Of a stretch of DNA of 64,000 nt, positions 17,405-27,036 are shown in pieces; the stretch's first letter is position 1, and the number at the start of each line of letters is the position of its first letter. The DNA comes from Gammaproteobacteria bacterium (lineage in GTDB: Bacteria; Pseudomonadota; Gammaproteobacteria; Burkholderiales; Sulfuricellaceae), in contig JAHJGO010000016.1 of assembly GCA_018824405.1 (NCBI GenBank), forward strand, positions 62,001-126,000, written 5' to 3'. The translations under genes and the position numbers were made by a program. The notes beneath the pieces are model-generated. The model had not been told where the DNA came from, did not search any database, and saw only the letters and a program-made list of their open reading frames with translations.

Positions 17405-18284
17405 AACATCATTCCCATGCATAACAGGATACCAAACAGCAACTGCAACTGTGCGGTCTGGGCCAGAATCTGGTTGAAACCCGGCCCCGCCGGTTCCTTG
17501 ACGAAACGTTGCAGCAAACGCATGGCCCAGGGAAGGGAGAGAAAAGGCAGCGCGCCCCATTGCATTCCCGTCAGGTTGGACAGAACAGGCAGCAGAAGGT
17601 AGGGCAGAAACAGCAACAGGCCGTATTCGATCTGGCTGCGCTCGCGCCCCAGGCGCACCGCCAGGGTGTTCTTGCCGATCTTGCGATCGTTGTCGAGATC
17701 GCGATAATTGTTGACCACGATCACCGCTGCCGCCAGCGTGCCCATCATGGAGGCGGCGATGAAGGCAGCCCAGTCAAGCCGGAAGGTTTGCAGATAGAAG
17801 CTTCCCATCACCGCCCCGAGCCCGAAAAAGAGATACACGAACACCTCTCCCAGCCCGGTATAGGCCAGCGGGCGGGGCCCGCCAGTATAGGCCCAGCCGG
17901 AAGCCAGCGCCGCCAGCCCGAGTGCCACGATCGGCCAGCCGCCGTGCCAGGCGAGGTAGACGCCGCAGCCCAAAGCCAGGGCAAAGCAGCCCAGTGCCGC
18001 CATTTCGGCCTGGCGCGCGGTGAGCCAGCCGGAAGCCACGGCCCGCGCCGGACCCAGCCGCTCCGGCGTATCTGCGCCGCGCGCGAAATCTGCCGCATCA
18101 TTGTGCAGATTGGTGCCGATCTGGATCAGCAACGCCGCGACCAGCGCCACGGAAGCGGGCAGCCATAACACCGTTGCCGTTTCCAGCCAGGCCAGCGTGG
18201 TACCCACCAGCACCGGCGCAAAAGAAACCGAAAGCGTTTTGGGGCGCGCGGCCAGCAGCCAGGTTTGTAAAACGGGCGGTTTGC

Positions 18285-18288
<4 letters not shown>
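17401..18288 (-). CDS. menA: MenA, DHNA polyprenyltransferase
   Basis: Membrane UbiA-superfamily prenyltransferase that attaches the isoprenoid tail to 1,4-dihydroxy-2-naphthoate. It is 295 aa with about eight to nine helices. The first prenyl-diphosphate motif is seen as [15 protein letters not shown] near 66-80 and the second as [16 protein letters not shown] near 185. Start at 18288 (MSKPPV) overlaps the menB stop. The N-terminal [16 protein letters not shown] is characteristic of MenA. Confidence 0.95.
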
Positions 18289-19100
<812 letters not shown>

Positions 19101-19165
19101 GTTTATGCCCGATTGCTCTTGTAAAGCGGAAATTATGTCACAAAGCGAAAATCACCTGCTGCTCC

Positions 19166-19243
19166 GTCATTGCGAGCGTAGCGAAGTAATCTCGATTCAC
19201 GAAAATAAAAAACTACAGATTGCTTCGCTGCGCTCGCAATGAC
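19166..19243. repeat. REP-like inverted repeat (two 27-bp arms)
   Basis: The arm at 19166-19192 (GTCATTGCGAGCGTAGCGAA...) pairs with the arm at 19217-19243 at 25 of 27 positions, around a 24-bp AT-rich loop. This GTCATTGCGAGCG-type sequence is a widespread intergenic palindromic repeat in bacterial genomes. It lies between norD and menB and may act as a transcript end after norD. Confidence 0.85.
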
Positions 19244-19250
19244 TTTCACG

Positions 19251-21080
19251 CTAGCGTGTCAGTTGCGCATACAGCATCGGCAGTTCGCGCGGCAGTTCTT
19301 CCGGTTTGCGGATCACCACGTAGCCGTTGACGCCGAACAGGTGCGGCAGATAACTGCTGCCTTTTTCGTCGATGGTGACGCAGAAAGGGCGCAGACCCAT
19401 CTGGCGCGCCTCGTGGATGGCGACGCGGGTGTCTTCCACGCCATAGCGGCCTTCGTACTGGTCGAGATCGTTGGGTTTTCCATCGGTGAGAATCAGCAAC
19501 AGCCGCTGTGTTGCCGCCTGTTTGGCGAGCAGTTGGCTGGAATGGCGGATGGCAGCACCCATGCGGGTGTAGAAGCCGGGTTTGATGGCCTGGATGCGGC
19601 CGCGCACTTCGGCATTGTATTTGTGCTCGAATTCCTTGAGTACATGAAAGCGGATGTTTTCGCGCTTGAGCGAAGAGAAACCATAAAGCGCGAAACGGTC
19701 GCCAGTGGCCGAAAGCGCCTCGGAAAACAGGAACAGGGTATCGCGAATGACATCGATGACGCGGGCATGATCGCTGGCATAGGCGTCGGTGGAGAGCGAC
19801 AAATCCGCCAGCAGCAGGCAGGCAAGGTCGCGGTCGCGGTATTGGTGTGCCTTGTACAGCCCCTGTTCGCGGGCCTGCAAGCCGCCGATGCGATCGGCGC
19901 TGAATTGTACGCAGGCATCGAGGTCGAGTTCGGTGCCGTCGAATTGTCCCTTGAGCCACACCTTGGCCGGGGCCAGCGCCTCGAACTGGCTGCGCAGACG
20001 GCGTGCAGTGGCACCGAGATGCGCCGGAAGCGGAAGCGGCTCGGCATTGCGTGCCACCATGGGCTGCAAGCGGCAGTGCCCGGGCTGCATGAGGCGCTTT
20101 TTGTAATGCCATTCCGGCAACAGGATGCCGCCGCCGAGCGGCAGGTCATCCGCTTGCTCGGAAGGCAGGTCCAGATCGAAGCGCAGGCGCGAGGCGGTGG
20201 TCTTGCCATCCTGGGCCACGCTCAGGTTGTCCAGATCCTCTGCCGGACGCTCGTCTGGCGCTTCATCTTCCTCGGTGGGACGGTTGACCTTGATATATTC
20301 GGCCCAGCTGAAAATGCTCTCGGCACGGAAAAACATCATGAAGCCATCTTTTCCGTCCGGCATGTCGACCCGCTCTGCCTTATAACGGCGGTCTTTTTCG
20401 CTTTTCTTGCTTTCGCCACCTTCGTGGCTTTCGGGTTCTTTGCTGCTGCCGCTGCTGGCGGGTGTGCTGGGCGGCGGGGTGGGGTGCAGCCACAGGTAAA
20501 CAGGTTGCGGCGGGCGCTTGGCACGCGGCATGCCTTCCACGCTGCCGGGGTGCTGCAAGGCTGCGCGGATGGCTGTCTCCTGTTCGCGTTCGCCCTGCGG
20601 CAGGCGTTCAGGTTGCGGGCGCTGGGCCAGCACGGCATCGACCAGGCGGTAATAGCGCGGTGCCAGGCCGGGAAAGCGCGCCAGAACATCCAGCGTGGCT
20701 TGCTGGTTACGCCGTATCCAGGGCTGGGTCGGGTCGGATTCGGTGGCGGCCAGGGCAATCAGCCAGAGATATAAGTCGCGGTTCAGCCCGCGCTGGGGGA
20801 AAAGGTCGATTGCCGTGGGCAGGTTCAGCGTTTCCCCATCCAGCCAGGTCAGCTCGGCTTTGGTATTGCTGCCGGCGATGCGCTGCAGCAGGCTGCGCTT
20901 GGCGCCGTGTTCGGTTGCGGTCGCGGATTTGACGGCAAGTCCGCTGTCGCCGCCCCAGGCGCGGAACACGATGCCGGCGGTCTTGCTGATTTGCTCCAGC
21001 GTGACCGCTTCCTGGGGGTAGCGCTTGTCCGCAGCGCCGGTAATAAACTTGTGCCAGAGGGCGCCGACCTGTTCTTCCAT
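19251..21080 (-). CDS. norD: NorD, VWA-domain protein for NO reductase activation
   Basis: Cytoplasmic 609-aa protein with a C-terminal von Willebrand factor A domain. The MIDAS motif DLSLST lies near residue 425, followed by TDGKPND near 535. The middle contains a low-complexity, charged linker (PPPSTPASSGSSKEPESHE, about 205-225). NorD works with the AAA+ protein NorQ to insert or activate the non-heme iron of cytochrome c-dependent NO reductase. Here it is about 6 kb away from norQ, separated by unrelated genes. Confidence 0.92.
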   Translation of the reverse strand: MEEQVGALWHKFITGAADKRYPQEAVTLEQISKTAGIVFRAWGGDSGLAVKSATATEHGAKRSLLQRIAGSNTKAELTWLDGETLNLPTAIDLFPQRGLNRDLYLWLIALAATESDPTQPWIRRNQQATLDVLARFPGLAPRYYRLVDAVLAQRPQPERLPQGEREQETAIRAALQHPGSVEGMPRAKRPPQPVYLWLHPTPPPSTPASSGSSKEPESHEGGESKKSEKDRRYKAERVDMPDGKDGFMMFFRAESIFSWAEYIKVNRPTEEDEAPDERPAEDLDNLSVAQDGKTTASRLRFDLDLPSEQADDLPLGGGILLPEWHYKKRLMQPGHCRLQPMVARNAEPLPLPAHLGATARRLRSQFEALAPAKVWLKGQFDGTELDLDACVQFSADRIGGLQAREQGLYKAHQYRDRDLACLLLADLSLSTDAYASDHARVIDVIRDTLFLFSEALSATGDRFALYGFSSLKRENIRFHVLKEFEHKYNAEVRGRIQAIKPGFYTRMGAAIRHSSQLLAKQAATQRLLLILTDGKPNDLDQYEGRYGVEDTRVAIHEARQMGLRPFCVTIDEKGSSYLPHLFGVNGYVVIRKPEELPRELPMLYAQLTR

Positions 21081-21223
21081 TTACTCAAGCCGTCATGTGT
21101 AGGGGGTGGGACAGTTTAGCGAATCTGGGGCGAAATGCCTTGCTTTGCATCAAGGAGCAGGCAGGCTTGTCTTGAACGCGATGCGCCATTGCTAGATGAG
21201 GATTGGCAAAAACGGATTGCTTG

Positions 21224-21673
21224 CTACTCTGCCTCATCCTCTGGCCAGTTCTTGATGTAGCGCTTGAGCAGCTTGTTTTCAAATTCCGCATTGCTCAAGG
21301 CAGAATGGGCGACATCGTAGAATGAAATAATACCTACCAGCCCGTTTTCATCCTCCACCGGCAGATGGCTGATGTGATTTTCGGTCATCACCTTCCGAAC
21401 CTGGTCGACTGAGTCTTCCGGGTGGCCGACGATGGGGGAGGTGACCATCACATCACGCACCAGGGTGTTGCACAGGTTGCAGTTGGCTTTGCTCAAGCCG
21501 CGCACAATGTGGTGGTCGGTGAGCAGGCCGACCATCTTGTCGCCGTCTTTTGCCACCAGGGAGCCGATGTCGTGCCGGGTCATGATCGCCACGGCTTCGT
21601 GGATGGATTGATCGGGGGAGATGCAGTAGATTTCGACGTTTTTCTTTGCAGCCAGAATTTCGCGAACACTCAT
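21224..21673 (-). CDS. CBS-domain pair protein
   Basis: 149-aa cytoplasmic protein made of two CBS motifs (about residues 8-60 and 73-130), recognisable by HDIGSLVAKDGDKMVGLLTDH and NHISHLPVEDENGLVGIISF. Such stand-alone CBS pairs bind adenosine nucleotides and sense energy state; the target here is unknown. The start is preceded by GGAG. A Cys pair (CNLC) lies between the two CBS motifs. Confidence 0.88.
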   Translation of the reverse strand: MSVREILAAKKNVEIYCISPDQSIHEAVAIMTRHDIGSLVAKDGDKMVGLLTDHHIVRGLSKANCNLCNTLVRDVMVTSPIVGHPEDSVDQVRKVMTENHISHLPVEDENGLVGIISFYDVAHSALSNAEFENKLLKRYIKNWPEDEAE

Positions 21674-21866
21674 GGTTTGATACTCCGATGATGACTACTG
21701 AATCATGCCGGGTATTCGGGCATGAAGCAACCAAGCCATTTTCACCAGCACCCGGGGGTGTGGAGGAAAAGCCCGCCAGTGAAATTACCTATGTAACAAT
21801 ACTCTAAACTCCTCGGAATGGAGTTAACGGGGGGCTAGCGGGTAATTTTTACTGATGGAGACAGGA

Positions 21867-22928
21867 ATGGAAGTCTGGCTGGAATTGTTCTCGGTTTTGC
21901 ATGCGTATATTCCTGCTCTGGTGGCTGCAATGCTGGTTGCGTTGCTGCTTTGGGGCATGGACTGGCTGCTGCTTCGCCGCCGTCCTGATATGGGGGCGGA
22001 ATTGAGTCTGCCGCGCCAGCTCATCATGCTGCTGCTGACCATGGCCGGCATATTGTTAGTGCTGCTGCTCATCCCGATGTCGGATACGACGCGCGGCCAG
22101 GTATTGAGTCTGCTTGGCCTGGTCGCGACTGGCGTGATCGCGCTTTCATCAACCACTTTTGTTGCGAATGCCATGGCCGGTATCATGCTGCGAGCGGTGG
22201 GCAGTTTTCGGTCGGGGGATTTTATTCGTGTCGGCGAACAGTTTGGCCGGGTGACCGAAAGAGGATTGTTTCATACCGAAATTCAGACCGAAGAGCGCGA
22301 ACTGAGCACTTTGCCGAATCTTTACCTGGTCAACAACCCGGTGACAGTCGTGCGCACCTCGGGAACCATCGTTTCTGCCACGCTGTCGCTTGGGTATGAC
22401 ATCTCGCGCAAACGTATCGAAAAATTGCTGAAAAAAGCAGCGGAGGAGGCCGGACTGGAAGATCCTTTCGTTCAGGTCAAGAATCTTGGAGATTTCTCGG
22501 TTTCATACCGGGTTGCGGGTTTTCTCGCCGAGATCAAGCAGCTGCTGACAGCCAGGTCTAACCTGCAAAAAAGCATACTCGATGTGCTGCACGATGATGG
22601 CGTCGAAATCGTTTCTCCCACGTTCATGAGTCAGAGGCAGTTGCCGGAGGTGCGCAAGGTGATACCCGAAGCGGATGCTGCAGATGGAATATCCAGGGAA
22701 ACCGCCGAGGAAGAACCGGAAGCGCTGATTTTCGACAAGGCCGAAGAAGCGGAAAAGCTGGAAATGGAACGCAACGAACCTATCCTGCTCAAGCAGCGCC
22801 TTGTGGAACTCGACGCGCTCAAAGAGGCCGCATCGGGGGTCGAGCGAGTCCGGATTGAAGCTGAAATCGATGCGGCCAGACAGCGTGTGGAGGAACTCGG
22901 AAAATCGGGCGATTTGCCACCCGCTTAG
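21867..22928 (+). CDS. Small-conductance mechanosensitive channel (MscS family)
   Basis: 353-aa membrane protein: three N-terminal hydrophobic segments, then the pore/TM3 region ending in GVIALSSTTFVANAMAGIMLR and the beta domain FRSGDFIRVGEQFGRV. The C terminus is a long charged extension, rich in Glu/Lys (about residues 270-353), likely coiled coil. I prefer the start at 21867 (MEVWLEL), with GGAG spaced correctly, over the in-frame ATG at 21855. It is divergent from the CBS gene and followed after 16 bp by a DUF3014 gene. Confidence 0.85.
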   Translation: MEVWLELFSVLHAYIPALVAAMLVALLLWGMDWLLLRRRPDMGAELSLPRQLIMLLLTMAGILLVLLLIPMSDTTRGQVLSLLGLVATGVIALSSTTFVANAMAGIMLRAVGSFRSGDFIRVGEQFGRVTERGLFHTEIQTEERELSTLPNLYLVNNPVTVVRTSGTIVSATLSLGYDISRKRIEKLLKKAAEEAGLEDPFVQVKNLGDFSVSYRVAGFLAEIKQLLTARSNLQKSILDVLHDDGVEIVSPTFMSQRQLPEVRKVIPEADAADGISRETAEEEPEALIFDKAEEAEKLEMERNEPILLKQRLVELDALKEAASGVERVRIEAEIDAARQRVEELGKSGDLPPA

Positions 22929-22944
22929 CAAAACGGATTTTTAA

Positions 22945-23757
22945 ATGAAGACAGGGAGCTCTGCTGTGAAAAGAACAATCTGGCTGGTAATCATTGTTGT
23001 CGTTCTGGTGGCTGGAGCCGCAATATATTATGACTGGTTGCCGGGCCGAAAAGCTTTGGAAGCACCACACCAGGAAGTCCTGCCGTTGCCGCCTTCTCCT
23101 CCAGTGGTCAGTGTCGAGCCGGCGATACGCCATCCTATCGAGACGGCTCCCGTACAGGCTCTTCCCCTGCTGGGAGAGAGTGACGCGGCCATGCAAAAGG
23201 CACTGGGGGATTTGGTCGGCAGCAAGTGGCTGGCTGAATTCTTTTATGCCGACCGGGTGATTCGCCGCATCGTTGCAACCATCGATGAACTGCCGCGCAA
23301 GAAGGTGCCCATGAGCGCGATGCCGGTCAAGCCGGTTCCGGGTGCATTTGTCACTTCGGGTACGGCAGATAGCGTCGTCATCGGTGCCAAAAACTCGGCG
23401 CGCTATGCCCCTTACGTGAAGATCATGCAGGCACTTGATGCTCGCAAGCTGGTCGAGTTTTACGTCGGTTTCTACCCCTTGTTCCAGCAAGCCTACGAGG
23501 AGTTAGGTTACCCGAAAGGCTATTTCAATGACCGCCTGATCGAGACGATCGATAATGTGCTGGATGCGCCTGACCTCAAGGAACCGGCCCGGCTGGTACA
23601 GCCCAAAGTGTTGTATAAATTTGCCGACCCGGATCTTGAAGCGCGCTCTGCCGGTCAGAAAATCATCATGCGGATGGGGGGCGAGAACGCAGCCAAGATT
23701 AAAGACAAGCTGCGCGAAATCCGGCATGAGGTGATGCTCCGTGTTCCCAGCCAGTAA
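22945..23757 (+). CDS. DUF3014 family membrane-anchored protein
   Basis: 270-aa protein with one N-terminal membrane helix (TIWLVIIVVVLVAGAAIYY), a proline-rich linker (LPLPPSPPVV) and a soluble periplasmic domain of about 200 residues that I recognise as DUF3014; no function is established for the family. The 16-bp spacing from the MscS gene suggests cotranscription. Confidence 0.8.
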   Translation: MKTGSSAVKRTIWLVIIVVVLVAGAAIYYDWLPGRKALEAPHQEVLPLPPSPPVVSVEPAIRHPIETAPVQALPLLGESDAAMQKALGDLVGSKWLAEFFYADRVIRRIVATIDELPRKKVPMSAMPVKPVPGAFVTSGTADSVVIGAKNSARYAPYVKIMQALDARKLVEFYVGFYPLFQQAYEELGYPKGYFNDRLIETIDNVLDAPDLKEPARLVQPKVLYKFADPDLEARSAGQKIIMRMGGENAAKIKDKLREIRHEVMLRVPSQ

Positions 23758-23819
23758 TGCGGGCCATGTCGCGCCTTGAGCCCGGCAATTGCAGGATGTC
23801 CGGCGTCGGCTCATGATAT

Positions 23820-24212
23820 GGATCGGTAGCCAGGCACTCATGAACCTTGCTGTAAGGGTAGTGATGACGATAGCGATCGGGGCGGATACATGGATGCTTT
23901 CAGCGAGTGCATAAGCGCCTGTCACCAGGGCAAGTGTCAGCAGGCTTCTACCTGGTATTCGTTGATGCGGCGCAGCAGGAGAAAGGTGGCATAGTCCGTG
24001 CGCATACCGAGCAGCGCCCCACCAACCGCTTCCTTCAGCAGGAACAGGGTGACGCCGGAGAGGGTGGGCTGCGTCCCGCCGACGGCGATCCCCAGGGCCA
24101 TGAAAACGACCACCCCCACCCCGTCATTGGAAGCCGCATGAACTTGTAGTTCAGGTAACTCGCCAGCGCCGGAAAGCCGAGTATTACGGCGATTGATTGG
24201 AAGACTGTCATG
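23820..24212 (-). pseudogene. Decayed CPA1/NhaP-type cation:proton antiporter gene
   Basis: On the minus strand a start codon at 24212 opens MTVFQSIAVILGF...SYLNYKFMRLP, the usual N terminus of NhaP-type antiporters. The frame then changes near 24125 and resumes deep in the transporter core (GVGVVVFMALGIAVGGTQP, LLKEAVGGALLG, INEYQVE). It shifts again near 23940 into LLTLALVTGAYALAESIHVS and fades out by about 23820. The intact family is 400 residues or more; here only three blocks survive, with an internal deletion and at least two frame breaks. It lies between DUF3014 and an MscS gene. Confidence 0.8.
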
Positions 24213-24240
24213 GTTGCCTCAAAACAACCAATTCCACTTT

Positions 24241-25329
24241 CTAGGTTTGCCCTGGCTCCACCTGCAAATGTACGGTAGAGGTCGGGAAGGCAATCTCGGC
24301 GCCATTCTTTTCGATGATCTGGCCGACTTTCAGCAGCACATCCTGCTTGATCGCATGAAATTCCACCCAGACGGTCGTTTTGGTAAAGGTGTAAATGAAA
24401 AAATCCAGTGAACTCGCCCCGAAGCGGTTGAAGTTGACCATGAGTGTGAGGGTGCTGTCGATCTCGGGGTGCGCTACCAGCATGGCTTTGACTTCCTGCG
24501 TGATGCGTTCCATGGCATCGAAGTCGGCATAGCGGATGCCGATGGTTTCATGAATGCGGCGGTTGGTCATGCGAGATGGGTTCTCGATGGCGATGGTCGA
24601 AAAGACCGAATTCGGCACGTAAATCGGGTTTTTCGAGAAGGTGCGGATAACCGTCATGCGCCAGCCGATCTGTTCCACGGTCCCCTCGATTTGCCGGTCG
24701 GGGCTGCGTATCCAGTCGCCGATCTTGAAGGGGCGATCGAGGAAAATGATCAGGCTGCCGAACAGGTTGGCCAGCATGTCCTTGGCGGCAAAGCCGATGG
24801 CGATACCACCGATACCGCCGAAGGCCAGTACGCCGGAAATGCTGTATCCCATGGACTGCATGCCGACCAGCACGCCGGTAATGAACACCGAGATCTTGCC
24901 CAGGTTGCTGATGGCTGTCAGGGTGGTGCGGTCCAGCGACCCTTCCTGATCTGCGTGCGTTCTCTGGTAATTGACCTCCGCTTCCTTGATGCTGCGCATC
25001 AGGAACCAGACGGCTATCGCCACCACGCCCACCTTGCGTGCCGGGTCGATCAGATCGAAGATGGCGGCCTGGCTCTGTTGCCCTGCAATGCCGGCGGCAA
25101 AAGCGATGCCCAGCAGCCAGATCAGCGCGCTGAGCGGTCGGTGGGCCGAGGCCAGCAGTGCGTCATCCCATGCGGTGCTGGTTCTGCCGGCTTTGTGGCG
25201 CAGCTTGTTGAGCAGGAAGTTGGCGATGAAGTTGATGCTGACGGTGGCCAGTACCAGGAGAAATACCTGAGCGATCCACCATCTGTCATCGTTCAAAAAA
25301 TCGATGAATTGTGTGATGTTGGTTTCCAT
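24241..25329 (-). CDS. MscS-family mechanosensitive channel
   Basis: 362-aa channel with about four N-terminal helices, a TM3-like segment SISGVLAFGGIGGIAIGFAAKD and the MscS beta domain FLDRPFKIGDWIRSPD, followed by VYVPNS-type sequence (NPIYVPNSVFSTIAIENPSR). It resembles the YnaI/MscM-like subgroup rather than short MscS. It is the second mechanosensitive channel within 4 kb, with an antiporter relic between them. A 28-bp gap separates it from the relic. Confidence 0.88.
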   Translation of the reverse strand: METNITQFIDFLNDDRWWIAQVFLLVLATVSINFIANFLLNKLRHKAGRTSTAWDDALLASAHRPLSALIWLLGIAFAAGIAGQQSQAAIFDLIDPARKVGVVAIAVWFLMRSIKEAEVNYQRTHADQEGSLDRTTLTAISNLGKISVFITGVLVGMQSMGYSISGVLAFGGIGGIAIGFAAKDMLANLFGSLIIFLDRPFKIGDWIRSPDRQIEGTVEQIGWRMTVIRTFSKNPIYVPNSVFSTIAIENPSRMTNRRIHETIGIRYADFDAMERITQEVKAMLVAHPEIDSTLTLMVNFNRFGASSLDFFIYTFTKTTVWVEFHAIKQDVLLKVGQIIEKNGAEIAFPTSTVHLQVEPGQT

Positions 25330-25631
25330 TAATATTTATTTCTTAAGATTGTGCTTGTTGAAGCGGGCTATCCCGCTTCCGGAAGGATGATTTGAACAGT
25401 GTTCGAAATCGCAGGTGATTCAAATTGCCGTACGGCTATATTTCCGAGCATATCGGCTATTTAAAAATAGTTTTTGTGCAAAATAAAGCCAGGAAATAAT
25501 AGCATATTTGCTGGAATGGGGCGGATTTGTAGGTGTATGTGATTGTTTGTTATGGCGAATCATATGCTTTGGTGAGCATCTTTGTGGTGAGCGGCGTTGT
25601 TGCATGGGGCTGGTCATGACGCGTCGTAAAT
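25330..25631. other. Intergenic stretch, nothing assigned
   Basis: About 300 bp, AT-rich in the middle, between the MscS gene and the polyferredoxin gene (both minus strand). It contains one clean hairpin at 25360-25379 (GAAGCGGG-CTAT-CCCGCTTC) without a T run. Frames here have no coding character. Confidence 0.5.
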
Positions 25632-26645
25632 TCACCGGGTCTGGTGTTGGGCCTGTCCGCCAGTGAGCAAATTTTCCTTCGGTTGCTTGGGTTCGTTCCG
25701 GTAGCAGTGCTCTGGTATGTCGATGTGATGGCCGAAATCCCTTGCCGACTTGTCCAGCGCACATTCATGCTCCACCCATTTCAGCAACGGGCCCCGTGGG
25801 TTGTTGGCTTGCACCTGGCTGCAGGCATTGGCGCACTGGCCGCACTGGGTGCAGGTGAACATGTGGCGCTTGATGCTACGCGGCCGGATGCGCATCGGAC
25901 AGATGTTATCGCAGGCTGCATTGCAGTCAATGCAGGTGGCTGCACGTCGCCGGTCAAAGCCGATCACCATGGCTTTGCGGTTGCCCATCCAGGCCAGTGA
26001 TTGAAATAAGCCTATCGCACAGGCGTAGCGGCAAAACAGGTGGCGCGCAAACATGAATTCAACAAAAAATGCCAGCGTGCCGGCGCCCAGAAAGATGGTC
26101 TGGTTTCGCGTCAGCGTGCCATGCCACAGGTTGCCGTAGATTTCAGCCGGGGGGAGCAGATAGGTCAGCAGGGCGATGGCCCAGAGGAAGGCGAAGATGA
26201 TCACCAGCGGCAGCAATACCAGCCAGTAGAGGGGGTTGGATTTGGTGATGCTGCCATCGGCATTGGTTTCAGGTTGCGGGTGGTGTTCCCACAGGCTCTG
26301 CCGGCCGATAGCGAGGCGCATCACCTGATTGATGGTTTCCACTACTGAAAAGTGAGGGCACAGCCAACCACAATAGAGGCGACCGTATTTCCACGCTATC
26401 CATACGCCTAGCGCAATGGTGCCGAAAATTGGCAGACCGCCGCGCAGAGCCAGGCGAATGGCGGCTTCTGTGGCACTGATTTTTCCTGCGACAAAATCAT
26501 CCAGGCCCAGCGTCCAGTGCATGCCAAGAAAAAAGAAGTGCTTGAGGTTGAGGTCGAGGCGGAACAAATCGAAGACCGGCGCCAGCATGAACAAAATGAA
26601 AAAGCCCGCCTGCGTTAGCAGGCGGTTGCGCTGGATTTTATCCAT
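25632..26645 (-). CDS. NapH/CcoG-like polyferredoxin of the nor locus
   Basis: 337-aa membrane iron-sulfur protein: about five helices, a cytoplasmic CxxxCP (CGWLCPH) and a second, variant site CRYACAIG. These are followed by two ferredoxin-like clusters, CIDCNAACDNICP and CTQCGQCANACSQV. It belongs to the NapH/NosR/CcoG group of electron-transfer or metal-handling proteins. Placement at the end of the norC-B-E-Q run suggests electron supply to, or assembly of, NO reductase. The last cluster lacks the usual CP, and the 50-residue tail is polar. Confidence 0.8.
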   Translation of the reverse strand: MDKIQRNRLLTQAGFFILFMLAPVFDLFRLDLNLKHFFFLGMHWTLGLDDFVAGKISATEAAIRLALRGGLPIFGTIALGVWIAWKYGRLYCGWLCPHFSVVETINQVMRLAIGRQSLWEHHPQPETNADGSITKSNPLYWLVLLPLVIIFAFLWAIALLTYLLPPAEIYGNLWHGTLTRNQTIFLGAGTLAFFVEFMFARHLFCRYACAIGLFQSLAWMGNRKAMVIGFDRRRAATCIDCNAACDNICPMRIRPRSIKRHMFTCTQCGQCANACSQVQANNPRGPLLKWVEHECALDKSARDFGHHIDIPEHCYRNEPKQPKENLLTGGQAQHQTR

Positions 26646-27036
26646 TGCAGCGCTGGCCGATCAGGGGATAAACGAAGTTTTGGCCGGCCATGGCCTTGGC
26701 AAGGCCGAGAATGCCCAGCAGCACCAGGGTGGAGTGGCAGGTGGTGAAGTAAATGATGACCACGGTCCAGGTGTTGGCCGAGGTGTAGCCGCCAAGCAGG
26801 AAAATGGCGAGGTTGGCAATGACCAGTAGTACCCCCGCCCAGATACTGGCGGAAATGGTTTGTTTCAAATGACAGATGGCGAGCAAGGGTGCACTTGTGC
26901 GGTGTTTGAAATACAGCTTGAGCAGGATGATGAAGCTCAGGCCGGGTAATACCAGCAGATTGGCGATATAAAGCGCTTCTGCGGCTATCGCGAGTGTTTG
27001 TCCGGGTACATCTCCATTATTTTCCGAATGTGGCAT
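26638..27036 (-). CDS. Small four-helix membrane protein of the nor locus
   Basis: 132-aa protein with four hydrophobic segments (ALYIANLLVLPGLSFIILL, IWAGVLLVIANLAIFLL, WTVVIIYFTTCHSTLVLLGI, and a weaker C-terminal one). Start at 27036 has GGAG upstream and overlaps norQ by 20 bp; the end overlaps the polyferredoxin by 8 bp, so it is translationally embedded in the nor run. His and Cys residues (ICHLK, TTCHS) could hold a cofactor. I do not recognise the family. Confidence 0.75.
   Translation of the reverse strand: MPHSENNGDVPGQTLAIAAEALYIANLLVLPGLSFIILLKLYFKHRTSAPLLAICHLKQTISASIWAGVLLVIANLAIFLLGGYTSANTWTVVIIYFTTCHSTLVLLGILGLAKAMAGQNFVYPLIGQRCNG

Noticed and set aside
19239-20774. 511-codon open frame antisense to norD
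   Set aside because: Mirror of norD; norD has the MIDAS motif and fits the nor context.
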